Source of the DNA: Rhizobium sp. Q54
GTDB taxonomy: Bacteria > Pseudomonadota > Alphaproteobacteria > Rhizobiales > Beijerinckiaceae
Direction: 5' to 3'
DNA length: 9,494 nt
Assembly: GCA_945903655.1 (NCBI GenBank)
Contig: CAMDOY010000116.1
Location: 1 to 9,494 of the forward strand
Positions 1 through 6,997 of this stretch are shown in pieces. The position numbers and the translations under genes are program-made. The first letter of the stretch is position 1; every line of letters begins with the position of its first letter. A model generated the notes under the pieces. That model ran no database searches. It had not been told where the DNA came from and saw only the letters and a list, made by a program, of their open reading frames with translations.

Positions 1-613
1 CATGCTCCACCACGAGAAGGGTGACCCCGCGACGGGAAACGCCCATGAGAAACTCGCGCAACCCTGCCGTTTCCGTGGGGTTGAGCCCGGCGGCGGGCTC
101 GTCGAGCAGCAGCAACTTTGGTTGCGCCGCGAGCGCGCGCACAACCTCAATTTTCTTACGAATGCCATAAGGCAAGGTGGACACGATTTCCCCGGGCCAT
201 GTCTCCAATCCGAGATCGGCCAATAATGCTTCCGCGTCGCGGCGCCAGGCGGAGGACCCTAACGGTAGAAGGAAATCGGGCCAACCGGCGACACGGGCCT
301 GCTGGCCAAGCATCACATTCTCGACAACCGAGAGATGCGGCATGAGGCGAATGTTCTGGAAGGTACGCGCCATGCCCAGCTTGATGCGCTCCCTAGAGGG
401 AACAAGCGCAATATCGCGCCCATTCAAACGGATCGCGCCACCACTGGGCTCGTAAACACCAGACAAGAGATTGAAGACAGTCGTCTTGCCCGCCCCGTTG
501 GGGCCAATGAGCGCCAACCTTTCGCCCTCAGCCAGATTGAAACTGACGTCGGAGACAACCGAAAGGCCTCCGAAGTTCTTGGTCAGTCCTTCGATTTCGA
601 GCAGTGCGCTCAT
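1..613 (-). CDS. livG: Branched-chain amino acid type ABC transporter ATP-binding protein (LivG-like), partial
   Basis: Cytoplasmic ATPase that powers a HAAT-family importer together with the LivH/LivM permeases encoded just upstream. The 204 visible residues begin at the ATG at 613 and run off the left edge; LivG proteins are usually about 250 residues, so only the C-terminal part is missing. Visible motifs: Walker A GPNGAGKTT at residues 37-45, Q-loop in RTFQNIRL near 86, a degenerate signature LPYGIRKK at 147-154 (LivG proteins commonly have a YG-type signature rather than LSGGQ), Walker B LLLLDEP at 167-173 followed by AAGLNP, and the start of the H-loop (VVEH) at the very edge. The start codon overlaps the livM stop by four bases (ATGA), indicating translational coupling. 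LivG rather than LivF is favoured by the position after livM and the long insert between Q-loop and signature. A livF gene would be expected beyond the window. Confidence 0.95.
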   Translation of the reverse strand, partial: MSALLEIEGLTKNFGGLSVVSDVSFNLAEGERLALIGPNGAGKTTVFNLLSGVYEPSGGAIRLNGRDIALVPSRERIKLGMARTFQNIRLMPHLSVVENVMLGQQARVAGWPDFLLPLGSSAWRRDAEALLADLGLETWPGEIVSTLPYGIRKKIEVVRALAAQPKLLLLDEPAAGLNPTETAGLREFLMGVSRRGVTLLVVEH

Positions 614-1536
614 GTCGGAGACCCTCCGGCCTTGAGCGGCTTCTCGCGCCGCAGACGCAAACGCGCGATCATCTGGCTGGTGATCAGCCCTTCTGGCCGA
701 AGCGCCATCATGATGATGGTGCACAAACCAAGAATGACGAAACGCCAACTGTCATCGGGCGGCGTCGAGGGCACGACAGGACCAAAAACGGCGATCACAC
801 CCTTCTTGATCAGCGGGAGCACAGGGCGGATCGCCTCCGGCAGGATGGTGAAAAACGTGGCGCCAACCATGGGACCCCAGGGTGTCTGCGTGCCCCCAAG
901 CAAGACATAGAGCAGCACATAGATCGACACCATCGCGCCGAAGGTCTGGATCTCGACATAGTTGAAGGCATGGGCGTAAAGAGCACCGGCGAAGCCAGCC
1001 AGCGCCGCGCCCAGGGCGAAGGCCACAACCTTCACGCTGCGCACATTCACGCCCATGAGGTCCGTCACCACATCATCGTCATGGCAGGCGCGCATGTTGA
1101 GGCCGAACCGCGTCGACATGAGATAGAAAATACCAATGGCCACAATGATCGCCGCAACCCCCGGCACATACCAGTCAATGAAATTCGGCACGGTCATCCC
1201 GGTAGGACCCCCGAGCATCTGGGAATTGAGAACGATGCCCGAGACAACCTCTGCAAAGGCGAAGGTCGCCAGCACGAGGTAAACGCCTATTGTCCGCAGC
1301 ATTGGATAGGCCATCAGCCATCCCAGCATGCCTGCAATGAAAGCGCCGCTCGAGATGGTGACCAGCGTCCCGGCGCCAGACTGCGTCGCAATATAGGCCG
1401 CCGCATAGGCGCCGGTCGCCTGAAAGCCTGCTCCGCCGAGATTGAGTTGCCCGGACGCCACTGGAAGGAAAATCGCATAGGCGAAGATGATGTTGATCGC
1501 CAGGATGGTCAGGATGCCGGCCCAGTATCCGCTCAT
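610..1536 (-). CDS. livM: Branched-chain amino acid type ABC transporter permease (LivM-like)
   Basis: Inner-membrane permease subunit, 308 residues, typical for LivM. It is strongly hydrophobic throughout, with about eight or more predicted membrane segments. The family's N-terminal region is recognisable (ASGQLNLGGAGF at about residues 27-38), as is the cytoplasmic loop that contacts the ATPase (GLNMRACHDDD followed by DLMGVNV, residues 145-165, then AALAGFAGALYAH) and the C-terminal GGTQTPWGPMVGA motif (about 214-226). The loop normally reads like RAIRDDE; here it is RACHDDD, a mild divergence. The ATG is one base downstream of the livH stop codon and the stop overlaps livG by four bases, so livHMG are one transcription unit. 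The substrate cannot be read from the permease; this family moves branched-chain amino acids but also amides, urea and aromatic or dicarboxylic acids. Confidence 0.95.
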   Translation of the reverse strand: MSGYWAGILTILAINIIFAYAIFLPVASGQLNLGGAGFQATGAYAAAYIATQSGAGTLVTISSGAFIAGMLGWLMAYPMLRTIGVYLVLATFAFAEVVSGIVLNSQMLGGPTGMTVPNFIDWYVPGVAAIIVAIGIFYLMSTRFGLNMRACHDDDVVTDLMGVNVRSVKVVAFALGAALAGFAGALYAHAFNYVEIQTFGAMVSIYVLLYVLLGGTQTPWGPMVGATFFTILPEAIRPVLPLIKKGVIAVFGPVVPSTPPDDSWRFVILGLCTIIMMALRPEGLITSQMIARLRLRREKPLKAGGSPT

Positions 1537-1537
1537 A

Positions 1538-2473
1538 TCAAAGCTTCCCCTTGCCGATGGAATTGTGCCCGAACAACCCCTGCGGACGGATCACCAGCAC
1601 GAGGATCAGCAACCCCCAGACAACCATCTGCACCGTATCGGCGCCGAAAAAGTGAATCGTCATCATCTCGGCGAGGCCGATGATGACGCCCCCCAGCACA
1701 GCGCCCCAGATGGAGCCAAGACCACCGATCACCATCCCGGCGATCGCCTTGCTGCCGATATCCTCACCGATCTGAGGCGACACCTCCCCATAGTTGATGA
1801 CGAAGAGCACGCCCGCGAAGGCGCAAAGCAGCCCGCCCAGCATGAAGACAGCCGCCACCACGCGGTTGGTGTCGACGCCAAGGATATTTGCTGCGTCCGG
1901 GCTTTCTGCGATCGCCCGCAAACCGCGACCGATGCGACTGCGCGCCAACAGAGCATTCAATCCAGCGACAATGAAACACACCGCCACAAGGCTGAGCACC
2001 TGCGGCAGACGCAACAACAGACCACCGATGTTCAGTGTCATGTCCATGGAGGGACCCGGGAACCGTTGCGCATCCGTCCCGTAGCCAATCCTCACGAGGT
2101 TTTCGATGACAAGAAGGAACCCCAAGGAGCTCACCAACGGAATCGCATGTTCCGTAGAGTCTCCATATTTTGTCTTCATGTAGCGAAAAGTGAAGCGCTC
2201 GATGATGAGCGATAGCAACACGACGAGTGCGGATGACACAAAAAGCGCCACGGGCCACCAAAGCGGCCCCGAGAGTCCGCCCGGCACACCCCACTTCGCG
2301 AGCGCACAGCCCACCATTGCGGTGAACATGAAGAGCGTCGGGATAGTGAAGTTGAGAAAATTGAGAATGCCGATGGTGAGCGTAAAAGCCAACGCCACCG
2401 TTACATAGACGCTTCCAAGCATGAGGCCGTTGACGGCTTGTTGTAAAAAAAGCATCAGGAGGGCCGACGACAT
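1538..2473 (-). CDS. livH: Branched-chain amino acid type ABC transporter permease (LivH-like)
   Basis: Inner-membrane permease partner of LivM, 311 residues, slightly longer than E. coli LivH. The N-terminus carries the family hallmark QQAVNGLMLGSVYVTVALAFTLT-like segment (residues 11-33), followed by ILNFLNFT where LivH proteins have a conserved motif. The ATPase-contact loop is RIGRGLRAIAESPDAANILGV (about 180-200) with the alanine/glycine-rich helix after it, and GGLGSIWGAVLGG lies at about 250-262. It is the first gene of the minus-strand operon; its upstream region is the 634-bp divergent intergenic region shared with the catabolic genes. No clear Shine-Dalgarno precedes the ATG at 2473; an internal ATG at codon 7 is possible but would shorten the first helix. 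No periplasmic binding protein gene sits with it in the window. Confidence 0.95.
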   Translation of the reverse strand: MSSALLMLFLQQAVNGLMLGSVYVTVALAFTLTIGILNFLNFTIPTLFMFTAMVGCALAKWGVPGGLSGPLWWPVALFVSSALVVLLSLIIERFTFRYMKTKYGDSTEHAIPLVSSLGFLLVIENLVRIGYGTDAQRFPGPSMDMTLNIGGLLLRLPQVLSLVAVCFIVAGLNALLARSRIGRGLRAIAESPDAANILGVDTNRVVAAVFMLGGLLCAFAGVLFVINYGEVSPQIGEDIGSKAIAGMVIGGLGSIWGAVLGGVIIGLAEMMTIHFFGADTVQMVVWGLLILVLVIRPQGLFGHNSIGKGKL

Positions 2474-3107
2474 TCGTGCGGAAACTTAGCCCTGCGGCGG
2501 GACGTCAGCAAACTTCGACCCATTCAGCTCTCCCACTCCAGCGCCAGAAAGCCCTCGCCCGACGAGAGCGACAGGAGGGGCGCTCCATCGAGTTGACGAC
2601 CCTACATATTTCTGGAACTGAATTTTAGGGAAAGCAAGCACCATTTTCAGCCATTTCGCCGCAATTCTGGCCTTCATTGCGCTTGATCCTGTCAATGGCC
2701 GGGAAGCGCCACATACGCATGACCACGCCCCCGAATATTCAGATTGAATTATGGAAATACCTGATGCAGTCTCCAGCCCTTAGGGAGTTCAGGAGACGGG
2801 GTTCGCTTGTCAAACAAAGTAGACAGTATCACCCTCCTGTCCGATGGCCTTCCAGCTATGCTTTTCCGCAAAAATTGGATCGAGAGGCCGATGGATCAAT
2901 TGCGCCATGATCTTACGGCGGCTCTCGGCGATACGTTTCTTCTTTCGAGAGCCTCAGGCTTCCATATTGGGGTGTGGATGACGAGTCACGCGCCATCATG
3001 GCCGCTCCGGAACGCCAGCCGGGTTGTCACATGCCCCCCGCCATGATCCAACGGCTGCGTCAATGCGAGGCCGTCGCGCAAGACGAAGCAGGGATGGAGA
3101 CCTCCAG
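2474..3107. promoter_or_regulatory. Divergent intergenic region between the liv operon and the catabolic operon
   Basis: This 634-bp stretch separates divergently transcribed livH and the hydrolase gene at 3108, so it should hold both promoters and any operators; I could not fix convincing -35/-10 pairs. It contains an inverted repeat GTCTCC/GGAGAC (2769-2774 and 2792-2797) around a near-palindrome CCCTTAGGG (2777-2785). Short open frames exist: a TTG-initiated 79-codon frame at 2807-3046 with AGGAG 11 nt upstream, followed by a short frame (ATG at 3043) that ends at 3111 with its TGA overlapping the ATG at 3108. None has recognisable homology, so they are not called as genes. A decayed small gene or leader peptides are possible alternatives. 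No RNA gene is seen. Confidence 0.5.
2769..2797. repeat. Nested inverted repeat, candidate operator
   Basis: Perfect 6-bp arms GTCTCC (2769-2774) and GGAGAC (2792-2797) enclose CCCT-T-AGGG (2777-2785). The nested dyads lie in the divergent regulatory region, about 300 bp from each flanking gene. It could bind a regulator encoded elsewhere, or fold as RNA; the sequence alone does not decide. Confidence 0.3.
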
Positions 3108-3992
3108 ATGAAGCTTGGACCGGCCACAATCGAACGGGTGATCGACATCGACCCATTTGAGCTCGGGCTATCCTTCCTGTTTCCAGGGGCGCAACTGGAA
3201 GATTTGCACCCGCATGCCGCATTGCTGGCCCCAGATCACATCGACTTCGATAGCGCAAATCTGTTGCTGGCCATCCAAAGCTTTGTGCTGCGTGTCGGTG
3301 GACTGACAATCCTCATAGACAGTTGCGTTGGCGAATCCAAGCAGCGTGACCGACGCCGGGACTGGCACCAACGCATCGGCACGGGATACTTGAGCGCGCT
3401 AGCTGCGGCTGGCGTCACGCCCGATGACGTCGACATCGTCCTATGCACACATCTTCACGCGGACCATGTGGGCTGGAACACCCGGCTCGAAAACGGTCGT
3501 TGGATCCCGACCTTCCCCCGCGCGCGTTATATGATCGGTCAAGCAGAGCTGGCCGCCTGGCAGGCCGAGGAATTGCGGGCCCCCGGCGTAGCGAACCACG
3601 GGGCCTATGTGGACAGCGTGCTGCCTGTCATCGAGGCGGGTCTCGTCGAGACTGTGACCGACGGTTTCGAACTCACGCGCGGGGTGGCCGTGCTGCCCTT
3701 GCCTGGCCATTCCCCAGGACAAATCGGGCTCGACCTGAACTATGGAGAAAGCCGTCACGTGCTATTCTGCGGGGACGCCATCCATTCACCCACCCAGGTT
3801 TTCAAGCCGGAATGGACCAGCGCCTTTTGCGCCAACCCACAAGAAGCAGTCGCAAGCCGCATGGGACTCCTTGAGCGCGCAGCGCAGGACGGTTCGCTCA
3901 TCGCCCCCTCCCACATCCGCAACGCCATAGGCTTTCGGGTGGAACGCTGCGGTTGCGACTTCCGCCCAGCCTATGTATGCGAGGCCACATGA
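3108..3992 (+). CDS. Metallo-beta-lactamase-fold hydrolase, lactonase-like
   Basis: Probably a cytoplasmic Zn-dependent hydrolase of 294 residues. The dinuclear-metal site is complete: THLHADH at residues 114-120 (H115, H117, D119, H120), PGHSPG with H201, GDAIHSP with D223, and PSH with H269. This HxHxDH layout and spacing match the AttM/AiiA-like lactonase branch, which includes N-acyl-homoserine lactonases and 4-pyridoxolactonase, so ring opening of a lactone or related cyclic compound is plausible. The start at 3108 is chosen because GGAG sits 8 nt upstream; longer in-frame starts (TTG at 3024, ATG at 3063) lack a ribosome site and would add an unlikely Arg-rich tail. It is the first gene of the plus-strand catabolic cluster, 54 nt ahead of the lyase gene. 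Substrate is unknown; its place in the cluster suggests a pathway hydrolase rather than quorum quenching. Confidence 0.93.
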   Translation: MKLGPATIERVIDIDPFELGLSFLFPGAQLEDLHPHAALLAPDHIDFDSANLLLAIQSFVLRVGGLTILIDSCVGESKQRDRRRDWHQRIGTGYLSALAAAGVTPDDVDIVLCTHLHADHVGWNTRLENGRWIPTFPRARYMIGQAELAAWQAEELRAPGVANHGAYVDSVLPVIEAGLVETVTDGFELTRGVAVLPLPGHSPGQIGLDLNYGESRHVLFCGDAIHSPTQVFKPEWTSAFCANPQEAVASRMGLLERAAQDGSLIAPSHIRNAIGFRVERCGCDFRPAYVCEAT

Positions 3993-4010
3993 GCCTTTCA
4001 TCGAAACCAC

Positions 4011-4030
4011 CATGCAATCGCATGCAATGA
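4011..4030 (+). repeat. Short tandem direct repeat upstream of the lyase gene
   Basis: The octamer CATGCAAT occurs twice with a 10-bp period (4011-4018 and 4021-4028) in the 54-nt gap between the hydrolase and lyase genes, just ahead of the lyase ribosome site. One-turn spacing is typical of protein-binding repeats, but the element is very short and may be chance. Confidence 0.3.
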
Positions 4031-4046
4031 ACTGAGGACGTGACAC

Positions 4047-4910
4047 ATGGCTGATCCAAAACTGAAGCAGGCGCTTGAAAATGGCGACTTCGTCGTTGCG
4101 CCCGGCGTCTTCGATCTGATCTCGGCTTTGATTGCCGACACCATCGATTTCAAGGCGCTCTATGTCACGGGCTACGGCACTGTGGCGTCCTACCTTGGTC
4201 TGCCGGACGCGGGCATAGCCACCTATCGCGACATGGTGGAGCGCATCGCCCAGATGGTGAAGCGCACCTCGCGCCCGGTGATCGCCGACGCTGACACAGG
4301 CTACGGCGGTCTGCTCAATGTGCGCTACACCGTGCAGGGATACGAGGACGTCGGCGTCACCGCCATCCAGATCGAGGACCAGGAATTCCCCAAGAAATGC
4401 GGTCATACGCCGAACCGGCGCGTGACCTCCCTTGACGATATGTTGCGGAAGATCGAGGTGGCCGTCGATAGCCGCCAAAGCGATGACTTCCTCATCATAG
4501 CGCGCACGGACTCACGCACGGGCCTGGGGCTCGACGAAGCGATTCGACGCGGCCAGGCTTTTGCAAAGGCTGGCGCAGATGTGGTCTTCGTGGAATCGCC
4601 GGAGAGCATCGAGGAGATGCGCATGATCGCGCAGGCCATCGATGCGCCGCTCTTCGCCAATATCGTGAATGGGGGACGCACGCCCCTGCTGAGTGCGGAC
4701 ACCCTGAAGGAGATGGGCTACGCCATCGCCATTCATCCGGCCATTGGCTTCCTGTCGGCTGGCGCGGCCCTGCGCAAGGCCTACGCTGACCTGCACGCCC
4801 ATGGCGAGACCAGCGCGGACATCGATCTATACTCTTTCGCCGAATTCAATAAACTCCTTGGCTTCCAGGATGTCTGGGACTTTGAAAAGAAGTTTGCGCA
4901 AACGCCGTAA
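4047..4910 (+). CDS. Isocitrate lyase/PEP mutase superfamily lyase, methylisocitrate or 2,3-dimethylmalate lyase-like
   Basis: Mg-dependent TIM-barrel enzyme of 287 residues, the usual length for 2-methylisocitrate lyase, dimethylmalate lyase and oxaloacetate decarboxylase relatives. Features: GVFDLISA near 20-27, YVTGYG at 39-44, metal-binding DADTGYGG at 81-88, QIED at 108-111, the mobile active-site loop KKCGH at 116-120 with the catalytic Cys118, IARTDS at 151-156, and VESPE at 182-186. The Cys loop marks a C-C lyase acting on 2-hydroxy-dicarboxylic or tricarboxylic acids rather than a phosphonate mutase or a Cys-less oxaloacetate decarboxylase. The segment ANIVNGGRTP (204-213) has Asn where many relatives have Glu (VEGG or TEFG), suggesting an altered substrate pocket. 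GAGGA lies 8 nt before the ATG. It is followed after 17 nt by the LeuC-like gene, so the enzyme likely cleaves the malate derivative made by the hydro-lyase, giving a 2-oxoacid plus a carboxylate. The exact substrate is inferred. Confidence 0.93.
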   Translation: MADPKLKQALENGDFVVAPGVFDLISALIADTIDFKALYVTGYGTVASYLGLPDAGIATYRDMVERIAQMVKRTSRPVIADADTGYGGLLNVRYTVQGYEDVGVTAIQIEDQEFPKKCGHTPNRRVTSLDDMLRKIEVAVDSRQSDDFLIIARTDSRTGLGLDEAIRRGQAFAKAGADVVFVESPESIEEMRMIAQAIDAPLFANIVNGGRTPLLSADTLKEMGYAIAIHPAIGFLSAGAALRKAYADLHAHGETSADIDLYSFAEFNKLLGFQDVWDFEKKFAQTP

Positions 4911-4927
4911 ACGGCGCTGGGGGGCCG

Positions 4928-6340
4928 ATGGGCCGAACGCTCTACGACAAACTCTGGGATAGCCACGTCATACGCAGCTATGACGATGGCTCAGCCCTGC
5001 TTTATGTCGATCGGCATTTGCTTCATGAAGTGAGTACGCCCCAATCCTTCATCGCCATCGAAAAAAAGGGGCGCTCCGTTCGGCGCCCAGACGCCAATCT
5101 GGCCGTGCCGGACCATGTGGTTTCGACAACCAACCGCCACCTGCCCATCGCCGATCCCCTCGCCCGCGCGCAGACCCAGCGGTTGGTGGAGAACGTGGCG
5201 CGTCACAAGATCCCCTTCATACCCCTTGATGATCAACGACAGGGTATCGTTCATGTGATCGGCCCGGAACAGGGCTTCACCCTGCCCGGCATAACCCTGG
5301 CCTGCGGCGACAGTCACACATCGACCCATGGCGCTTTTGGCTGCCTGGCCTTTGGAATTGGCGCCTCTGAATGCGGGATCGTGATGGCGACACAGGCGAT
5401 CCGCCAGCAGCGTACGAAGACCATGCGGGTGAACCTTGTGGGCCTTCAAAGTCCATTCATCAACGCCAAGGACATCGCACTTGCGTTTATCGCACGCATC
5501 GGCGCCAACGGCGCCGCCGGTCATGCGGTGGAATATGCGGGCCCAGTGGTCGCTAAAATGTCGATGGCGGAGCGCATGACGCTTTGCAATATGTCCATCG
5601 AGGCTGGAGCGCGCGTTGGCCTCATTGCGCCTGATGATCAAACCTTCGATTATCTTCGCGGTCGTCCGATGGCGCCCAAGGGAGAGATGTTCGAGCACGC
5701 ATTGACCTATTGGCGCACGTTGCCTTCAGACGCAGATGCGCAGTTCCACCGGGAACTGACGCTCGACGTTTCCGATGTTGAACCGCATGTCACCTGGGGA
5801 ACCTCCCCTGAAGACGCGGCGCCCATTGGCGCACGCGTCCCCTCCCCTGAAGACCTGACCGAAGCCACTCGGCGGGAGCGTCGCCGGCGCGCCCTCGCCT
5901 ATATGGACTTGAAACCGGGCGATCCTTTGGAAGCTATCGCCATAGACGTCGTGTTCATCGGTTCGTGCACCAACAGTCGTATTGAAGATCTGCGTGCAGC
6001 CGCCGCCGTGGTTGCGGGTCGGCATGTGGCGGCGCATGTCAAAGCCATCGTGGTGCCGGGTTCGGGCCTTGTGCGCGAACAGGCGGAGCGCGAGGGCCTC
6101 GCGCAAACCTTTCTCGACGCGGGCTTTGAATGGCGCGAGCCCGGCTGCTCCATGTGTGTGGGGATGAATGGCGACAGGCTTGAGCCTGGACAGCGCTGCG
6201 CCTCCACGTCGAACCGCAACTTTGAGGGGCGCCAGGGGGTTGGCGGGCGCACCCACCTGATGAGCCCCGCCATGGCCGCCGCAGCCGCAGTCACTGGTCG
6301 CTTGACAGATGTGCGCAAACTCATGGGGGGCAAACCATGA
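4928..6340 (+). CDS. 3-isopropylmalate dehydratase large subunit family protein (LeuC-like [4Fe-4S] hydro-lyase)
   Basis: Large subunit of an aconitase-superfamily hydro-lyase, 470 residues, collinear with bacterial LeuC (about 466). The N-terminus (GRTLYDKLWDSHV) aligns with LeuC starts, fixing the ATG at 4928. The three cluster cysteines are present: C347 in GSCTNSRIEDLR, and C407 and C410 in PGCSMCVG. Other LeuC landmarks are YVDRHLLHEV (26-35), VSTTNR (65-70), CGDSHTSTHGAFG (126-138), TLCNMSIE, and CASTSNRNFEGRQG (424-437) near the C-terminus. It carries out stereospecific dehydration/hydration between 2-hydroxy and 3-hydroxy acids or unsaturated diacids, together with the small subunit whose gene overlaps its stop codon. 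It follows the lyase gene by 17 nt. No leuA or leuB is in the window, and the neighbours are catabolic hydrolases and a C-C lyase, so it is more likely a catabolic paralogue (for example a substituted-maleate hydratase) than the leucine enzyme. The leucine role cannot be excluded from this subunit alone. Confidence 0.95.
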   Translation: MGRTLYDKLWDSHVIRSYDDGSALLYVDRHLLHEVSTPQSFIAIEKKGRSVRRPDANLAVPDHVVSTTNRHLPIADPLARAQTQRLVENVARHKIPFIPLDDQRQGIVHVIGPEQGFTLPGITLACGDSHTSTHGAFGCLAFGIGASECGIVMATQAIRQQRTKTMRVNLVGLQSPFINAKDIALAFIARIGANGAAGHAVEYAGPVVAKMSMAERMTLCNMSIEAGARVGLIAPDDQTFDYLRGRPMAPKGEMFEHALTYWRTLPSDADAQFHRELTLDVSDVEPHVTWGTSPEDAAPIGARVPSPEDLTEATRRERRRRALAYMDLKPGDPLEAIAIDVVFIGSCTNSRIEDLRAAAAVVAGRHVAAHVKAIVVPGSGLVREQAEREGLAQTFLDAGFEWREPGCSMCVGMNGDRLEPGQRCASTSNRNFEGRQGVGGRTHLMSPAMAAAAAVTGRLTDVRKLMGGKP

Positions 6341-6954
6341 CAGGCTTCACCACCACCGAGTCTCTGGCGGCCTATATGCCGGAGCAGAATATCGACACGG
6401 ACGCCATCTATCCCGCGCGCTATCTCCTGCTGATGGAACGCGAGGGCCTCGGACCCTATCTCTTCCATGATCGCCGCTTCCACGGGGATGGGACGCCGAA
6501 GGAGGGCTTCATTCTTGACTTAGAGCCGTTTTCGAAAGCTCAGGTGCTCGTGGCGGGCGCAGGCTTTGGTTGCGGCTCCAGTCGCGAGCAGGCGGTTTGG
6601 GCGCTTACGGGGTTTGGCGTCCGCTGCGTGATCGCGCCCAGTTTCGGCGAGATTTTCGCGGGCAATGCGCTTAAGAACGGCCTGCTCACCATCGCCTTGC
6701 CTGAGGAGGTGGTGGCGAGGATCGGCGCAGCCGCGCAACGCGGCGCACGCTTCCGCATCGACCTTGAGGAGTGCATCCTCTGCGTCGACAATGAAATCGT
6801 GGCGACCATCGATCTTCCGGAAGGCCAGCGCATGGCCCTGTTAAATGGATGGGACGAAACTGACGTTCTTCTGCAAGAAGAAGGCGATGCCATCTCCGGC
6901 TTTGAGACGCGGCATCGCATGGCGCAACCCTGGCTGTTTCAGGGGTCAACCTGA
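6337..6954 (+). CDS. 3-isopropylmalate dehydratase small subunit family protein (LeuD-like)
   Basis: Small (swivel-domain) subunit that completes the active site of the LeuC-like enzyme; 205 residues, normal for LeuD. Landmarks are NIDTDAIYPARYLL (18-31), GPYLFHDRRF, the FGCGSSREQAVWAL motif (about 77-90), which supplies the active-site Ser/Arg residues, APSFGEIFAGNALKNGLL (about 100-117) and a terminal AISGFE. The loop after the aspartates reads AIYPARYLLLMEREG, whereas E. coli LeuD has AIIPKQFL and then a TRTG-like segment. This loop reads the side group of the substrate in LeuCD enzymes, so the difference hints at a substrate other than isopropylmalate. The start codon overlaps the large-subunit stop (ATGA), giving coupled 1:1 synthesis. 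The next gene is 119 nt downstream. Confidence 0.94.
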   Translation: MTGFTTTESLAAYMPEQNIDTDAIYPARYLLLMEREGLGPYLFHDRRFHGDGTPKEGFILDLEPFSKAQVLVAGAGFGCGSSREQAVWALTGFGVRCVIAPSFGEIFAGNALKNGLLTIALPEEVVARIGAAAQRGARFRIDLEECILCVDNEIVATIDLPEGQRMALLNGWDETDVLLQEEGDAISGFETRHRMAQPWLFQGST

Positions 6955-6997
6955 TGGTGGCGCCTTGCTCGCGCAGGATTTTCGAACTCGGGCCGCT

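Noticed and set aside
604..2215. Long plus-strand open frames opposite livM and livH
   Set aside because: They are His/Arg-rich shadows of strongly conserved permease genes, a usual effect of GC-rich DNA.
2445..2451. A7 run near the start of livH as a phase-variation tract
   Set aside because: Seven bases is short for phase variation, the codons are normal, and a similar run occurs in the LeuC-like gene.
2807..3046. 79-codon ORF as a real gene
   Set aside because: No recognisable homology, TTG start with distant Shine-Dalgarno and low coding character; kept only as a finding.
3024..3107. Longer start (TTG at 3024 or ATG at 3063) for the metallo-beta-lactamase-fold protein
   Set aside because: No ribosome site at either; the added segment is Arg-rich and unlike the family, while the ATG at 3108 has GGAG at 8 nt.
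4928..6954. Assigning the LeuCD-like pair to leucine biosynthesis (leuC, leuD)
   Set aside because: No leuA or leuB nearby, the LeuD substrate loop differs, and all neighbours fit catabolism. The family assignment is kept but the gene symbols are withheld.
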